This document shows, in pieces, positions 46,540-57,842 of a stretch of 64,000 bases of DNA. How positions within the stretch are numbered: position 1 is the stretch's first letter; every line of letters starts with the position of its first letter. Source of the stretch: Amycolatopsis sacchari (GTDB lineage Bacteria; Actinomycetota; Actinomycetes; Mycobacteriales; Pseudonocardiaceae); contig NZ_FORP01000003.1 of assembly GCF_900114035.1 (NCBI RefSeq), forward strand, positions 310,001 through 374,000, read 5' to 3'. The notes beneath the pieces were generated by a model, which saw only the letters and a list, made by a program, of their open reading frames with translations, was not told where the DNA came from and did not search any database. Made by a program: the position numbers and the translations under genes.

Positions 46540-48431
46540 GAGAACCTCACCAACAGCAGAGCCGCGACCAGTACGAACGAACCGGCCAGCATGGACAGGG
46601 CGTACGAGCGGACGAACCCGGTCTGCAGGCGCCGCAGCCGCCCGGAGCCGCCACCGAGCGCGGCGGCGAGACCGTTGACGGCGCCGTCGACGCCCCGGCT
46701 GTCCAGGTACACCGAGAACCGGGTGAGCCACATGCCCGGAGTGGCGACCAGCGCCTCGTTCAGCGCGTTGCCGTAGAGGTCCTTCCTGGCCGCCCGGACC
46801 AGGCCGGACACGTTCTGCGGCCGCTCGACCGGGGTGTCCCGGCGCCCGACCACCAGCCACGCCACGAGCACGCCCAGTGCGGAGAGGAGGACCGTCAACC
46901 ACGGGATCAACGAGTGCGGGATCGCCGTGTGCTCGGCCTCGCCGAGTTCACCCAGCGCCGGTTCGAGCCAGTCGGACAACCGGGAACCCAGGGAAAGGAA
47001 CGCGCCGGCGCCGACGGAACCGATCGCCAGGATGATCATCGGCACGGTCATCACCTTCGGCGACTCGTGCGGGTGGAACTCGCGGCCGTCGCTGCTCTTG
47101 AGTTCCTTCCAGCGTTCCTTGCCGAAGAAGGTCATCAGCACCAGGCGCGTCATGTAGAAGGCGGTGAGCGCGGCGCCGAGCATCGCGGCGAGGCCGAACA
47201 CCCAGCCGCGCCAGCCCTCCTGGCCGAACGCCGCCTCGATGATCGCGTCCTTGGAGAAGTAGCCCGACAGGAAGGGGAACCCGATGAGTGCGAGGTAACC
47301 GAGGCCGAACGTCACGAAGGTGATCGGCATCCGCTTGTACAGCCCGCCGAACTTGCGCATGTCGACCTCGTCGTTCATGCCGTGCATGACCGAACCGGCA
47401 CCGAGGAACAGCCCGGCCTTGAAGAAGCCGTGCGTCAGCAGGTGCATGATGCCCAGCGCGTAGCCGAACGGCCCGAGCCCGACGGCGAGCATCATGTAGC
47501 CGATCTGGCTCACCGTCGAATAGGCGAGCACCTTCTTGATGTCGTCGTAGGCGCAGCCGATGATGCACCCGATCAGCAGCGTGACCGCGCCGACGAGGGT
47601 GACGATGAGCCGTCCGCTCTCGGTCTCGTTGTAGATCGGGTTGGCGCGGGCGACCAGGTACACCCCCGCGGTGACCATCGTCGCGGCGTGGATCAGCGCC
47701 GACACCGGGGTCGGGCCCTCCATGGCGTCGGGCAACCAGGCCTGCAGCGGGAACTGACCGGACTTGCCGCACGCACCCAGCAGCAGCAGGATCGCGATCG
47801 CGGTGATCACGCCGGCTGGTGCGTCGCCGATGCGGTCGAACACGCCCGCGTAGCTGACCGTCCCGAGGTACTTGTACATCAGGAAGATCGCCAACGCGAG
47901 GCCGACGTCACCGACGCGGTTCATCAGGAAGGCCTTCTTCGCGGCGGTCGCCGCCGACGGCCGGTCCGTGTACCACCCGATGAGCAGGTACGACGCCAGA
48001 CCGACACCCTCCCAGCCGAGGTACAGGGTGATGAAGTTGTTGCCCAGCACCAGAACCAGCATCGAGGCGACGAACAGGTTGAGGTACCCGAAGAACTTCC
48101 GCCGGTTCGCGTCGTCCGCCATGTAACCGATGGAGTAGATGTGGATCAGCGAACCCACACCGGTGATCAGCAGGACGAAGACGAGGGACAGCGCGTCGAT
48201 GCGGAACCCGAAGTCGACCGTGAGGTTGCCGACCGGGAACCACGAGTAGAACGTCGTGTCGGTGGGGTGACCGTCGCTGCCGAAGAACAACGCCAGCCCG
48301 TACGCGAACGACGCGATGACCGTGACACAGCCGAGCAGGTGCCCCCACGCGTCCGTGCGCCGCCCCCCGGCCAGCAGGATCAACGCACCCAGAGCCGGGA
48401 ACGCGACCAGCAGCCACGATGATGCGATCAC
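46536..48431 (-). CDS. nuoL: NADH-quinone oxidoreductase subunit L
   Basis: A 631-residue distal antiporter-like subunit with the long lateral C-terminal helix. Motifs: [91 protein letters not shown] and [21 protein letters not shown] 21-nt gap separates its ATG from the nuoK stop, the largest internal gap in the operon apart from the nuoI-nuoJ insert. Confidence 0.97.
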   Translation of the reverse strand: MIASSWLLVAFPALGALILLAGGRRTDAWGHLLGCVTVIASFAYGLALFFGSDGHPTDTTFYSWFPVGNLTVDFGFRIDALSLVFVLLITGVGSLIHIYSIGYMADDANRRKFFGYLNLFVASMLVLVLGNNFITLYLGWEGVGLASYLLIGWYTDRPSAATAAKKAFLMNRVGDVGLALAIFLMYKYLGTVSYAGVFDRIGDAPAGVITAIAILLLLGACGKSGQFPLQAWLPDAMEGPTPVSALIHAATMVTAGVYLVARANPIYNETESGRLIVTLVGAVTLLIGCIIGCAYDDIKKVLAYSTVSQIGYMMLAVGLGPFGYALGIMHLLTHGFFKAGLFLGAGSVMHGMNDEVDMRKFGGLYKRMPITFVTFGLGYLALIGFPFLSGYFSKDAIIEAAFGQEGWRGWVFGLAAMLGAALTAFYMTRLVLMTFFGKERWKELKSSDGREFHPHESPKVMTVPMIILAIGSVGAGAFLSLGSRLSDWLEPALGELGEAEHTAIPHSLIPWLTVLLSALGVLVAWLVVGRRDTPVERPQNVSGLVRAARKDLYGNALNEALVATPGMWLTRFSVYLDSRGVDGAVNGLAAALGGGSGRLRRLQTGFVRSYALSMLAGSFVLVAALLLVRFS

Positions 48432-48452
48432 TGTGCAGCTCTCCTAGTGCCT

Positions 48453-48752
48453 CTAGTACTTCAGCAGGTTCGTGTCGTCGACGGAGGCCGAGCGGCGGGT
48501 GCGGAAGATGGCCATGATGATCGCCAGCCCGACCACGACCTCCGCGGCGGCGACGACCATCACGAAGAACGCCATCACCTGTCCGTCGAGGCTGCCGTTG
48601 ATGCGGGAGAACGTGACCAGCGACAGGTTCACCGCGTTGAGCATCAGCTCGATGCACATGAACACGACGATCGCGTTGCGCCGCACCAGCACGCCCACCG
48701 CACCGATGGAGAACAGCAGCGCGGACAGCAGCAGGTAGTAGGTGGGAGTCAC
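48453..48752 (-). CDS. nuoK: NADH-quinone oxidoreductase subunit K
   Basis: A 99-residue, three-helix subunit. The two conserved membrane glutamates of the E-channel are in [14 protein letters not shown] and [19 protein letters not shown] at 48752 has GGAGGAG 5 nt upstream and overlaps the nuoJ stop by 4 nt (GTGA). Confidence 0.96.
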   Translation of the reverse strand: MTPTYYLLLSALLFSIGAVGVLVRRNAIVVFMCIELMLNAVNLSLVTFSRINGSLDGQVMAFFVMVVAAAEVVVGLAIIMAIFRTRRSASVDDTNLLKY

Positions 48753-49690
48753 TTCTTCTCCTCCGAACCGGTCAGCGCGGGCGCTTCCTCGCGCGCATCC
48801 GACCCGGCGGCACCCGCCGCACCGGCGCCCGCCTCCGCCGAACCCGCGCCCGGACCGGAGCCGGAGCCGGGATCGCCGTGCGTGCCCGCGGTCGAGCCGG
48901 TCAGCGCGTGGGCGTCCGGGTGCGGCTCCTTGCCCTCGACGCGCTTGCGTTCGGCTTCGAGCTGCGCGGTGGGGGTGGACTCGATGATCGCGGACAGGGA
49001 CTCCTGCGCCACCGTGCCGTCCGGCAGCAGCGCCGGGGTCATGACCGAGTGCGAGGTCGCGAAGACACCGGGGCCGGGCTTCGGCGAGATGCGCTCGTAC
49101 TCGCCGCGGAACCGGGCCTCCACGAGTTCCTTCTGCGTGCGACGGCTGCGCTTCTCGTGGAACGCCAGCACCATCGCGCCGAGCGCGGCGGTGATGAGCA
49201 GAGCCGACGTCAGCTCGAACGGGAACAGGTAGTCGGTGAAGATCATCCGGCCGAGCCCGCCGGGTGTGCCGTTGGGCGCGGGTGCCGGGGTCACGTTCGC
49301 CAGCGCGTTGATCAGGCCCGTGACGATCAGCCCGGCGATCCCGATACCGAGGATGCCCGCCCACAGCCGTTGTCCCCGCAAGACCTCGACCACGGAGTCG
49401 GAACTCTCGCGGCCGACGAGCATCAGCACGAACAGGAACAGCATCATGATCGCGCCGGTGTAGACGATGATCTGGGTGAAGCCCAGGAACGGCGCCTGCT
49501 GCACGAGGTACAGCACGCCGAGCGAGAACATCGTCATCGCGAGGAACAGTGCGGAGTGGACGGCGCTGCGCGCGAAGATCAGCCCCAGCGCCCCGAGCAA
49601 GGCGATCGGCCCGAGGATCCAGAACGCGACGGCCTCGCCGGTGGACGTGCTCTGGTCGACCGCCTGCGCCAGCACCAGTGAACTCAGCAT
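48749..49690 (-). CDS. nuoJ: NADH-quinone oxidoreductase subunit J
   Basis: A 313-residue membrane subunit. Five helices lie in the first about 170 residues, including [20 protein letters not shown] and [21 protein letters not shown], with the pi-bulge helix of the quinone-coupled mechanism. The remaining about 140 residues form a hydrophilic tail ending in an Ala/Gly/Ser-rich stretch ([20 protein letters not shown]), much longer than the Escherichia coli protein; such tails are known in actinobacterial NuoJ. ATG at 49690; its first bases overlap the end of the repeat ORF by 7 nt. Confidence 0.94.
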   Translation of the reverse strand: MLSSLVLAQAVDQSTSTGEAVAFWILGPIALLGALGLIFARSAVHSALFLAMTMFSLGVLYLVQQAPFLGFTQIIVYTGAIMMLFLFVLMLVGRESSDSVVEVLRGQRLWAGILGIGIAGLIVTGLINALANVTPAPAPNGTPGGLGRMIFTDYLFPFELTSALLITAALGAMVLAFHEKRSRRTQKELVEARFRGEYERISPKPGPGVFATSHSVMTPALLPDGTVAQESLSAIIESTPTAQLEAERKRVEGKEPHPDAHALTGSTAGTHGDPGSGSGPGAGSAEAGAGAAGAAGSDAREEAPALTGSEEKK

Positions 49691-50160
49691 GCCGCCGCCT
49701 CCTCCTGCGAGATAGCCCTGCGCGAGGCCGCCCGGGCGGAAACCACCGAGCGCGAGACCGCCTCACCAGCGGGCACCAAGGGCGAGGCCGCCCCCGCCGG
49801 AACCGCCGCACGCGAGGCCGCCCTGGCCGGGACCACCGCGCGCGAGGCCACCGCACGAGAGGCCACCCCACCCGGAGCGACCGAGCACGAGGCCGCCCTG
49901 GCCAGAACCGCCGAACGCAAGACCGCCCCACCCGGAGCCACCGAGCGCGAGGGCGCCGTAGCCGGGACCACCGCACGCGAGACCGCCCTGGCCGGAACCA
50001 CCGCACGCACGACCGCCGCCTGCGAGGCCAACCCGGCCGAAACCACCGAGCGCGAGGCCGCCCCGGCCGAAACCACCAAGCGCGACGCCGCCTCACCGGA
50101 GCTGGCGGCCCGCGCCGGGACCCTCCGCGACACCGCGGCGGCCGGAACCGAGCCGGTCAT
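49684..50160 (-). CDS. decapeptide-repeat ORF inserted between nuoI and nuoJ
   Basis: A 158-codon frame that fits the operon exactly: its ATG (50160) overlaps the nuoI stop by ATGA and its stop overlaps the nuoJ start by 7 nt. Residues about 16-146 are tandem ten-residue repeats with the pattern S-R-x-V-V-P-A-x-A-A (for example [20 protein letters not shown]), plus two five-residue half units; the C-terminus is [13 protein letters not shown]. No signal peptide, membrane helix or known domain is seen. The composition is Ala/Val/Arg/Ser with no acidic residue in most repeats, so the protein would be very basic. Nuo operons usually have nuoI directly next to nuoJ. Real expression is unproven, and the opposite strand also has an open repetitive frame. 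Confidence 0.5.
   Translation of the reverse strand: MTGSVPAAAVSRRVPARAASSGEAASRLVVSAGAASRSVVSAGLASQAAVVRAVVPARAVSRAVVPATAPSRSVAPGGAVLRSAVLARAASCSVAPGGVASRAVASRAVVPARAASRAAVPAGAASPLVPAGEAVSRSVVSARAASRRAISQEEAAAC
49724..50113. repeat. tandem 30-bp repeat array (12 full units and two 15-bp half units)
   Basis: A 390-nt array with unit starts at 49724, 49754, 49784, 49814, (half at 49844), 49859, 49889, 49919, 49949, 49979, (half at 50009), 50024, 50054 and 50084. Most units start GAGGCCGCC or GAGACCGCC and end in CGCACGC, CGAGCGC or a close variant. Unit length is a multiple of three, so every frame repeats. There are no unique spacers, so it is not a CRISPR array. Confidence 0.9.
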
Positions 50161-50723
50161 GAGATGACCTCCTCGCGGGCCGTTTCCACCGTCTCGCCCG
50201 AGGGGACGCCGCGGCCGCGGGCCAGCTCCGGGCCGTTGACGTAGTAGTCCTGCTCGTCGTCGCCGAGGCGCATCGGGTGGGGCGGCTGCTCCATGCCCGG
50301 CAGCAGCGGCGCCAGCAGATCCTCCTTGGTGTAGATCAGCCGCTGGCGGTCGTCGTCGGCGAGCTCGTAGAAGTTGATCATCGTCAGGGAGCGCGTCGGG
50401 CAGGCCTCGATGCACAGGCCGCAGCCGATGCACCTGAGGTAGTTGATCTGGTAGTCCTTGCCGTACCGCTCACCGGGCGAGTACCGCGCGTCCTCGGTGT
50501 TGTCGCCGCCCTCGACGAAGATCGCGTCCGCCGGGCACGCCCACGCGCACAGCTCGCAGCCGACGCACTTCTCCAGCCCGTCCGGGTGCCGGTTGAGCTG
50601 GTGCCGCCCGTGGTACCGCGGCGCGGCCGGCGCACCGGCCTCCGGGTACTCCTCCGTCGCCACCTTCTTGAACATCATCCCGAAGGTGACGCCAAAGCCC
50701 TTGATCGGATCAAACAGTCCCAT
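50157..50723 (-). CDS. nuoI: NADH-quinone oxidoreductase subunit I
   Basis: A 188-residue ferredoxin-like subunit carrying clusters N6a and N6b. The two C-x2-C-x2-C-x3-C motifs are [12 protein letters not shown] (Cys53, 56, 59, 63) and [12 protein letters not shown] (Cys98, 101, 104, 108). It passes electrons from NuoG to NuoB. The start overlaps the nuoH end by 14 nt, and the stop overlaps the repeat ORF by ATGA rather than nuoJ. Confidence 0.97.
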   Translation of the reverse strand: MGLFDPIKGFGVTFGMMFKKVATEEYPEAGAPAAPRYHGRHQLNRHPDGLEKCVGCELCAWACPADAIFVEGGDNTEDARYSPGERYGKDYQINYLRCIGCGLCIEACPTRSLTMINFYELADDDRQRLIYTKEDLLAPLLPGMEQPPHPMRLGDDEQDYYVNGPELARGRGVPSGETVETAREEVIS

Positions 50724-52026
50724 CGGAACTCCCCACCTGCGCCGGTTCCCCGGCCTCCACAGCCGGACGGCGCCTCGTCTTCGACCGGTCCGGCACCTGC
50801 GGCACCTTCAGGTCCAGCGGCGGCAGCGGATAACCGCCGCCCGTGATCGGCACGCGGTCGTCGTCCGCCGGCGGGCGGCGGTCCGGCATCAGGAACGCGA
50901 TCGCGATCGCGACGACGGCCACGACCACCACGCCGATCACGATCTGCGACGTCGTCAGCCCGCCGTTGTTGCGGATCGCCCTGATCGCGGTCACGACCAC
51001 GATCCACAGCAGGTTCGCCGGGACCAGCACCTTCCAGCCCAGCTTCATGAACTGGTCGTAGCGGAACCGCGGCAGCGTGCCGCGCAGCCAGATGAAGCCG
51101 AACAGCAGCGCGAACAGCTTGATCCCGAACCAGATCAGCGGCAGCCAGCCCCGGTTCAGCGGCGAGTCGAGCCCGACGAACGGGAACATCCAGCCGCCGA
51201 GGAACAACGTCGTCGCGAACGCCGAGACGATCACCATGTTCACGTACTCGGCGAGGAAGAACATCGCGAACTTCATCGACGAGTACTCCGTGTGGAACCC
51301 GCCGACCAGCTCCGACTCCGCCTCCGGCAGGTCGAACGGCGCCCGGTTCGTCTCGCCGACCATCGAGATCAGGTAGATCACGAAACTCGGCAGCAGCAGG
51401 TAGAAGTACCACCCGCCGGCCTGGGCGTGCACGATGTCGCCGGTGGACATCGACTGCGCGTAGAGCACCACGGCCACGATGGACAGGCCCATCGCGATCT
51501 CGTACGAGATCACCTGCGCCGCCGACCGCAGCCCGCCGAGCAGCGGGTACGGCGAGCCCGACGACCAGCCGGCGAGCACGATGCCGTACACGCCGACCGA
51601 CGAGCAGGCCAGGATCACGAGCACCCCGACCGGCAGGTCGACCAGCTGCAGCACGGTCTGCTCACCGAAGATCGACACCTGCGGCCCGAACGGCACCGCC
51701 GACAACGCGATCAACGACGGGACCACCGCGATCACCGGCGCCAGGAAGTACACCTTCCGGTCGGCGGTGTCGGGGATGACCTGCTCCTTGAACGGGAGCT
51801 TCAGCGCGTCCGCCAGCGACTGCAGGTACCCGCCCGGCCCGACGCGGTTCGGTCCCGGCCGGTTCTGCATCCGGCCGACCGCCTTGCGCTCCCACACGAT
51901 CAGGAAGATCGTCATGATCGGCCCGATCAGCAGGATCACGACGGCCTTGATGAGGATGAGCCACCACGGGTCGTCCGCGAGCAGCTCCGCCCTGGTCATC
52001 GGTTCCTGCATGAGGTACGGGTTCAT
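50710..52026 (-). CDS. nuoH: NADH-quinone oxidoreductase subunit H
   Basis: A 438-residue membrane subunit that forms the quinone chamber roof. Characteristic stretches are [58 protein letters not shown] and [17 protein letters not shown]. Eight helices are expected. A hydrophilic C-terminal extension of about 60 residues (after [14 protein letters not shown]) is longer than in Escherichia coli, as in other actinobacteria. ATG at 52026 overlaps the nuoG stop. Confidence 0.97.
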   Translation of the reverse strand: MNPYLMQEPMTRAELLADDPWWLILIKAVVILLIGPIMTIFLIVWERKAVGRMQNRPGPNRVGPGGYLQSLADALKLPFKEQVIPDTADRKVYFLAPVIAVVPSLIALSAVPFGPQVSIFGEQTVLQLVDLPVGVLVILACSSVGVYGIVLAGWSSGSPYPLLGGLRSAAQVISYEIAMGLSIVAVVLYAQSMSTGDIVHAQAGGWYFYLLLPSFVIYLISMVGETNRAPFDLPEAESELVGGFHTEYSSMKFAMFFLAEYVNMVIVSAFATTLFLGGWMFPFVGLDSPLNRGWLPLIWFGIKLFALLFGFIWLRGTLPRFRYDQFMKLGWKVLVPANLLWIVVVTAIRAIRNNGGLTTSQIVIGVVVVAVVAIAIAFLMPDRRPPADDDRVPITGGGYPLPPLDLKVPQVPDRSKTRRRPAVEAGEPAQVGSSDGTV

Positions 52027-54482
52027 CGCGCGCCTCCCGGTTCGAGGGAAACCACAGCTCCGTGCCCGGCGCCGAGCGCCGTCCGCACCCGCGAGCCGTC
52101 GGAGTTCGACGGCAGCCAGACCACGCCCTCGGGCAGGTCCGCCGCTTCGACGGGCAGCGTGACCGAGCCGCGGCCGGTCGACACGGTCACCGTCTCGCCC
52201 AGCTGCTCCGCCGTCGAGGGCGCCACCCGCGCGACGGGCTTGCGCGCCGTCCCCGCCAGGTGGGGCTCGTCGACCTGGAGCGAGCCGTTGTCGATCAGCT
52301 GCCGCCACGTCGACAACCACGCCTCGCCCTTGCCGAGCGGTTCGAGCGACGCCGGCGTCACAGCCGTGAAGGCGGGACGCGCGGTGTACGCGGGCAGACG
52401 CGACAGGTCGCCGTACGCGGCCGCCGGGGTCTGCGTGAACAGGTCGGCGTCCATCTCGACGGCCAGCGTGTCGAGCACCCGGCCGTCCGGCAGGGCGCCG
52501 CTGTTCTCGATCGTGATGTCGAACGCGCGGCGGCGGCCCTCCCAGTTGAGGTAGCTGCCCGCCTTCTCCACGTCCGGCGCGATCGGCAGCACCACGTCCG
52601 CGCGCTCGGTGACCTCGCTCGGCCGCAGCTCCAGGCTGACGACGAACTCGGCGCGGTCCAGCGCGCGGCGCGCCAGCTCCGGGTCGGGCAGGTCGTTCGG
52701 GTCGACACCGCCGACCACCACTCCGCCGAGCACGCCTTCCGCGAGCGCCGCGAGGATGCCGGTGGTGTCGCGTCCGGGTTCGGACGGCACCTGCACGCCC
52801 CACGCCGTCGAGACCTCCGCGCGGGCCGCCTCGTCGGTGACGGGACGGCCGCCGGGCAGCAGCGTCGGCGCCGCACCGGCTTCGAGCGCTCCGCGCTCAC
52901 CGGCCCGCCGCGGGATCCAGGCGACGCGCGCGCCGGTCCGCGAGGACAACGCGTGCACCGCCGAGAACAGGCCCGGCACCTCGGCCGCCCGCTCCCCGAC
53001 CAGGATCACCGCGCCCTCCTGGGCCAGCGCCGCGTCGAGGTCCGGCGCGTGCTCGGCGAGTGCCGCGAGCGCCGCGGGTTCCCCACCCGGCGGGCAGGCG
53101 AGCAGCTCACCGAACGTCTTGCGCACCGACGACGTGGTCCACTGTCCCAAGTGGACGACCTTGGCACGCCGCTTCCTGGCCGCCTTGCGCAGCCGCAGGA
53201 ACACGATCGGCGCCTCGTCCTCGGGCTCGAACGCCACGCACAGCACGGTCGGCGCGTTCTCGATCGCCGCGAAGGTGACACCGTTCTCCGGCGTGGTGCC
53301 GACGACCTGCGAAGCGAGGAACGACAGCTCCTCCGCCGAGTGCGCCCGCGCGCGGAAGTCGATGTCGTTGGTACGCAAGGCGATCCGGGCGAACTTCGAG
53401 TACGCGTACGCGTCCTCCAAGGTCAGTCGCCCGCCGGTCAGCACGCCGACACCGCGCGTGTCACGCGCCTTGGTCAGCCCGTCGGCGGCCGCTCGCAAGG
53501 CCTCGGTCCACGAAGCCTCACGCAGCGTCCCCGACGAGTCCCGCACCAGCGGGCGCCGGATGCGGTCGGCGGTCTGCGCGTACCGGAACGCGAAGCGGCC
53601 CTTGTCGCAGATCCACTCCTCGTTGACCTCCGGGTCGTTGCCGGCGAGCTTGCGCATCACCTTGCCGCGCCGGAAGTCCGTCCGCTCCGCACAGCCGGAC
53701 GAGCAGTGCTCGCAGACGCTGGGCGAGGACACCAGGTCGAACGGCCGCGAGCGGAACCGGTACTGCGCCGACGTCAGCGCGCCGACCGGGCAGATCTGGA
53801 TCGTGTTCCCGGAGAAGTACGACTGGAACGGCTTGCCCGAAGACGTGCGGGACGCCATGTCCAGCACATCCGCCGTCTCGGCCGTCCCGATCTGCTGGTG
53901 CGCCCCGCGCTCCAGCAGGTCGATGAACGGGTCACCGGCGATCTGCGCGGAGAACCGCGTGCACCGCTGGCACAGCACGCACCGCTCGCGGTCGAGCAGC
54001 ACCTGCGTCGAGATCGGCAGCGGCTTCGGGAACGTGCGCTTCTTGTCGTGGAAGCGGGATTCCGCGCGGCCGTGGGCCATCGCCTGGTTCTGCAGCGGGC
54101 ACTCGCCGCCCTTGTCGCACACCGGGCAGTCCAGCGGGTGGTTGATGAGCAGCAGCTCCATCACACCCTGCTGCGCCTTGTCCGCGACCGGCGACGTCAG
54201 CTGCGTCTTCACGACCATGCCGTCGGCGACCGTCATGGTGCACGACGCCTGCGGCTTCGGCATCGGCCGACCGCCCATCTCCACCTCGACGAGGCACTGG
54301 CGGCACGCGCCCGCCGGGTCGAGCAGCGGGTGGTCGCAGAACCGCGGGATCACCGTGCCGAGCCGTTCCGCGGTGCGGATCAGCAGCTCGCCCTTCGGCG
54401 CGATGACCTCCTCGCCGTCGATCGTGAGCCGCACATACCCCTCAGGCACCTCGACCTTGGGTTCCTCTGGCGCCATCGTCAT
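52023..54482 (-). CDS. nuoG: NADH-quinone oxidoreductase subunit G
   Basis: An 819-residue peripheral-arm subunit. The N-terminal [2Fe-2S] N1b ligands are Cys49, Cys60, Cys63 and Cys81; then follow [17 protein letters not shown] (N5, His ligand included), [11 protein letters not shown] with CPVGALTS (N4), and a fourth four-Cys group CEHCSSGC with WICDKGRF in the molybdopterin-enzyme-like domain (N7-type cluster). The C-terminal half retains that fold without evidence for a molybdenum cofactor. ATG at 54482 overlaps the nuoF stop by ATGA. Confidence 0.96.
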   Translation of the reverse strand: MTMAPEEPKVEVPEGYVRLTIDGEEVIAPKGELLIRTAERLGTVIPRFCDHPLLDPAGACRQCLVEVEMGGRPMPKPQASCTMTVADGMVVKTQLTSPVADKAQQGVMELLLINHPLDCPVCDKGGECPLQNQAMAHGRAESRFHDKKRTFPKPLPISTQVLLDRERCVLCQRCTRFSAQIAGDPFIDLLERGAHQQIGTAETADVLDMASRTSSGKPFQSYFSGNTIQICPVGALTSAQYRFRSRPFDLVSSPSVCEHCSSGCAERTDFRRGKVMRKLAGNDPEVNEEWICDKGRFAFRYAQTADRIRRPLVRDSSGTLREASWTEALRAAADGLTKARDTRGVGVLTGGRLTLEDAYAYSKFARIALRTNDIDFRARAHSAEELSFLASQVVGTTPENGVTFAAIENAPTVLCVAFEPEDEAPIVFLRLRKAARKRRAKVVHLGQWTTSSVRKTFGELLACPPGGEPAALAALAEHAPDLDAALAQEGAVILVGERAAEVPGLFSAVHALSSRTGARVAWIPRRAGERGALEAGAAPTLLPGGRPVTDEAARAEVSTAWGVQVPSEPGRDTTGILAALAEGVLGGVVVGGVDPNDLPDPELARRALDRAEFVVSLELRPSEVTERADVVLPIAPDVEKAGSYLNWEGRRRAFDITIENSGALPDGRVLDTLAVEMDADLFTQTPAAAYGDLSRLPAYTARPAFTAVTPASLEPLGKGEAWLSTWRQLIDNGSLQVDEPHLAGTARKPVARVAPSTAEQLGETVTVSTGRGSVTLPVEAADLPEGVVWLPSNSDGSRVRTALGAGHGAVVSLEPGGAR

Positions 54483-55759
54483 GCCTGCGCTCCCACCAGC
54501 TCACGCTTGTTGCTCTCGCACAGTGCGAGGAACTCGTCCCGGAAGTACTTGATGCCACTGGTGATCGGGCTGACCGCGCCGTCACCGAGCGCGCAGAACG
54601 ACCGGCCGAGGATGTTGTCGCAGACGTCGAGCAGCGTGTCGATGTCCTCGGGCGTGCCGCGGCCCTCGACCATCCGCTCCAGGATCTGCGCCAGCCAGTA
54701 CGTGCCCTCGCGGCACGGCGTGCACTTGCCGCACGACTCGTGCTCGTAGAACTGCGTCCACTTCATCACGGCCCACGGCACGGACACCGTCTCGTTGAAC
54801 ACCTGGACCGCGGTGGTGCCGAGCATCGAGCCCGCCTCGGCGGCGCCCTCGAAGTCCAGCGGCACGTCCAGGTGCTCGGCGGTGAACAGCGGCGTCGACG
54901 AGCCGCCCGGCGTCCAGAACTTCAGCGGGATGCCGTCCTTCATGCCGCCGCACAGCTCCAGCAGCTGCCGCAGGGTCGTGCCCAGCGGCGCCTCGTACTG
55001 GCCGGGCCGCTCGACGTGGCCGGAGATCGAGTAGATCTTCGGGCCGGGCGACTTCTCGCGCCCCATCTTGCGGAACCAGTCGGACCCGGCGTTGACGATG
55101 TACGGCGCGCTCGCGATCGTCTCGACGTTGTTCACCGTGGTCGGCGCCGCGTAGAGGCCCGCGGCCGCGGGGAACGGCGGCTTGAGCCGGGGCTGCCCGC
55201 GACGGCCTTCGAGCGAGTCGAGCAGTGCCGTCTCCTCGCCGCAGATGTACGCACCCGCGCCCGCGTGGACGGTGATCTTGAGGTCGTAACCCGAGCCGAG
55301 GATGTTCTCGCCCAGGTACCCGGCCGCCTCCGCCTCGCGCACCGCCGCGTTCAGGCGGCGGATGCAGTGCAGCGCCTCACCGCGCACGTAGATGAAGCAG
55401 TGGTGCGAGCGCATCGCGTACGACGCGATGATGCAGCCCTCGATGAGCGAGTGCGGGTCCGCCATCATCAGCGGGATGTCCTTGCACGTCCCGGGTTCGC
55501 CTTCGTCGGCGTTGATCACCAGGTAGTGCGGCTTGTCCTCGTTCGGCGGCATGAAGGACCACTTCACACCGGCCGGGAAACCGGCACCGCCACGACCGCG
55601 CAGGCCCGCGTCCTTGATCAGCTGCACGAGCTGTTCCGGCGTACCGGAAAGCGCTTTCCGGACCGCCGTGTAACCCTCGAGCTGCTCGTAGGTCGACAAC
55701 CGCCACGAGTTCGGCGACAACCAGCGCTTGGTCAGCACCGGGGTCAACGGGTCGCTCAT
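54479..55759 (-). CDS. nuoF: NADH-quinone oxidoreductase subunit F
   Basis: A 426-residue subunit that oxidises NADH through FMN. The NADH-binding loop is [16 protein letters not shown] (residues about 52-67), the FMN site is [13 protein letters not shown], and the [4Fe-4S] N3 ligands are in [12 protein letters not shown] plus a later Cys in [10 protein letters not shown]. Start overlaps the nuoE stop by ATGA. Confidence 0.97.
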   Translation of the reverse strand: MSDPLTPVLTKRWLSPNSWRLSTYEQLEGYTAVRKALSGTPEQLVQLIKDAGLRGRGGAGFPAGVKWSFMPPNEDKPHYLVINADEGEPGTCKDIPLMMADPHSLIEGCIIASYAMRSHHCFIYVRGEALHCIRRLNAAVREAEAAGYLGENILGSGYDLKITVHAGAGAYICGEETALLDSLEGRRGQPRLKPPFPAAAGLYAAPTTVNNVETIASAPYIVNAGSDWFRKMGREKSPGPKIYSISGHVERPGQYEAPLGTTLRQLLELCGGMKDGIPLKFWTPGGSSTPLFTAEHLDVPLDFEGAAEAGSMLGTTAVQVFNETVSVPWAVMKWTQFYEHESCGKCTPCREGTYWLAQILERMVEGRGTPEDIDTLLDVCDNILGRSFCALGDGAVSPITSGIKYFRDEFLALCESNKRELVGAQA

Positions 55760-56460
55760 TTCGCCTCCACCTCCGGCAGCGGAACGTCCTCCATCACGGG
55801 CGCCGTCCAGCCGCGCTCAGCGGCCAGGCTGGCTCCGCGCAAGGTCTCCACCGCCTGCGACGGACCGTCCACCTGGGACCGGAACGTCTCCTCGTCCTCG
55901 GGGAAGAAGCCTGCGAGCTGAAGCTCCGCCCCCTTGAAGTCCGTCAGCGGCGCACCCCGTGTCGGCGCGGGCTTTTCCCCGCGCTGCAACGCTTTCACGA
56001 GTTCGAGCGCCGACTCCGGCGACTGCTTGTCGTAGTACTCGTAGTTGACCTGCAGCACCGGCGCGAGGTCGCATGCCGCCAGGCACTCCGCGTGCTCCAG
56101 CATGATCGAACCGGGCTCGCCCGGCTCCCCGGAAACCTCTTCGTGCCCCACACCCAGGTGCTCGGACAGCTGCTGGTAGATCGCGTCACCGCCGAGCGCC
56201 GCGCACAACGTGTTGGTGCAGACGCTGACCAGGTGCTCGCCGCACGGCCGCCGCTTGTACATGGTGTAGAACGTCGCGACCGCGCTCACCTCGGCCTCGG
56301 TCAGCCCGAGCTGCTCCGCGCAGAACGCGATGCCCTCCTGGCTCACGTAGCCCTGCACCGACTGCACGAGGTGCAGCATCGGCAGCAGCGCCGAGCGGGA
56401 CTGCGGGTACCGCCCGATCAGGTCCTGCGCCTTCGCGACCGTGTCGTCGTCGAAAATCAT
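55756..56460 (-). CDS. nuoE: NADH-quinone oxidoreductase subunit E
   Basis: A 234-residue thioredoxin-like [2Fe-2S] (N1a) subunit. The ligands are Cys81 and Cys86 (SVCTNTLCAALGG) and Cys126 and Cys130 (AECLAACDLAP). About 60 extra residues at the C-terminus, after VKALQRGEKP, are not needed for the cluster and are seen in some actinobacterial homologues. ATG at 56460 forms a TGATG with the nuoD stop. Confidence 0.96.
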   Translation of the reverse strand: MIFDDDTVAKAQDLIGRYPQSRSALLPMLHLVQSVQGYVSQEGIAFCAEQLGLTEAEVSAVATFYTMYKRRPCGEHLVSVCTNTLCAALGGDAIYQQLSEHLGVGHEEVSGEPGEPGSIMLEHAECLAACDLAPVLQVNYEYYDKQSPESALELVKALQRGEKPAPTRGAPLTDFKGAELQLAGFFPEDEETFRSQVDGPSQAVETLRGASLAAERGWTAPVMEDVPLPEVEAK

Positions 56461-57842
56461 CAGCGGTCCACTCCCCCCATCACGGGGTCGATCGAGGCGA
56501 CGGCGGCGATCACGTCAGCCACCAGGCCGCCCTCGGACATCGCGGGCATCGACTGCAGGTTCACGAAACTCGGTTCCCGCACGTGCACCCGCCACGGCCG
56601 CGTGCCGCCGTCGGACACGACGTGGAAACCGAGCTCCCCGCGCGGCGACTCGACCGGCGCGTACACCTGCCCCGGCGGCACCTTGAAGCCCTCGGTGACC
56701 AGCTTGAAGTGGTGGATCAGGGACTCCATCGACTGGCCCATGATCTTGCGGACGTGCTCGAGCGAGTTGCCCATGCCGTCGCTGGAGATCGACAGCTGCG
56801 CAGGCCACGCGATCTTCTTGTCCTCGACCATCACCGGCCCGGGCTCGTCGAGCCGCTTGAGCACCTGCTTGATGATCCGCAGCGACTGGTGCATCTCCTC
56901 GACGCGGCACAGGTACCGCGCCCAGCAGTCGGCCTCGGTGGAGGTCGGGATGTCGAACTCGAACTCGTCGTAGGAGGAGTACGGCTCGACCTTCCGCAGG
57001 TCCCACGGCAGCCCGGCCGAGCGCAGCACCGGGCCGGTGACGCCGAGCGCGAGGCACGCGTCCACGGGCAGGTAGCCGACGCCCTTGAGCCGGTTGCGCC
57101 AGATCGGCTGACCGGTGAACAGCTTGTCGTACAAGGGAAGCCGCTTGTCCATCACCTTGACGAACTCGCTGATCTTCGCGTGCGCGTCCGTCGGCAGGTC
57201 CTGCGCGACCCCGCCGGGCCGGATGAACGCGTGGTTCATCCGCAGGCCGGTCAGGTACTCCAGCAGGTGCAGCACCTCTTCGCGCTCGCGGAAGCCGAGC
57301 GTCATCGCCGTGGTGGCACCGAGTTCCATGCCGCCGGTCGCGATGTACACCAGGTGCGAGCCGATGCGGTTGATCTCGCACAGCAGCACGCGGATCAGCT
57401 GCGCCCGCTTCGGCACCTCGACGCGCAGCAGCTTCTCCACCGCGAGGCAGTACCCGAGCTCGTTGAACAGCGGCGACAGGTAGTCCATGCGCGTCACGAA
57501 CGTGACGCCCTGGGTCCACGTGCGGTACTCGGTGTTCTTCTCGATCCCGGTGTGCAGGTAGCCGATGACCGAGCGCAGCTGGGTGACGGTCTCGCCCTCC
57601 AGCTCCAGCACGAGCCGGAGCACGCCGTGCGTCGACGGGTGCTGCGGCCCCATGTTGATGACCATGCGCTCGTCGTGGTCGGCGTCGGACAGCACGTCGT
57701 CCCAGTCGCCACCGCTGACGTGGTAGACGCGGCCTTCCGTGGTTTCGCGCGACTCCGCGTAGTCCACGTTGTCGGTGCTGTCGGCACCGGGAGCGGTCGT
57801 GTCCGTCCCCGTCGTGACGTCCGAAAGCCGGTCGGTAGTCAT
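56460..57842 (-). CDS. nuoD: NADH-quinone oxidoreductase subunit D
   Basis: A 460-residue 49-kDa-type subunit that lines the quinone site. The quinone-head loop is [15 protein letters not shown], with the conserved His; other landmarks are [22 protein letters not shown] and [16 protein letters not shown] hydrophilic N-terminal extension of about 35 residues precedes the core. ATG at 57842 overlaps the nuoC stop by ATGA. Confidence 0.96.
   Translation of the reverse strand: MTTDRLSDVTTGTDTTAPGADSTDNVDYAESRETTEGRVYHVSGGDWDDVLSDADHDERMVINMGPQHPSTHGVLRLVLELEGETVTQLRSVIGYLHTGIEKNTEYRTWTQGVTFVTRMDYLSPLFNELGYCLAVEKLLRVEVPKRAQLIRVLLCEINRIGSHLVYIATGGMELGATTAMTLGFREREEVLHLLEYLTGLRMNHAFIRPGGVAQDLPTDAHAKISEFVKVMDKRLPLYDKLFTGQPIWRNRLKGVGYLPVDACLALGVTGPVLRSAGLPWDLRKVEPYSSYDEFEFDIPTSTEADCWARYLCRVEEMHQSLRIIKQVLKRLDEPGPVMVEDKKIAWPAQLSISSDGMGNSLEHVRKIMGQSMESLIHHFKLVTEGFKVPPGQVYAPVESPRGELGFHVVSDGGTRPWRVHVREPSFVNLQSMPAMSEGGLVADVIAAVASIDPVMGGVDR

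Noticed and set aside
44992-46776. 594-codon plus-strand open frame over nuoM
   Set aside because: Antisense to nuoM, His/Gln/Arg-rich, no start context.
49724-50113. Regular 30-bp repeats suggestive of a CRISPR array
   Set aside because: Units are directly abutting, degenerate and lack unique spacers; no cas genes are in the window.
52062-54749. 895-codon plus-strand open frame over nuoG
   Set aside because: Antisense to nuoG, whose iron-sulphur motifs fix the coding strand.
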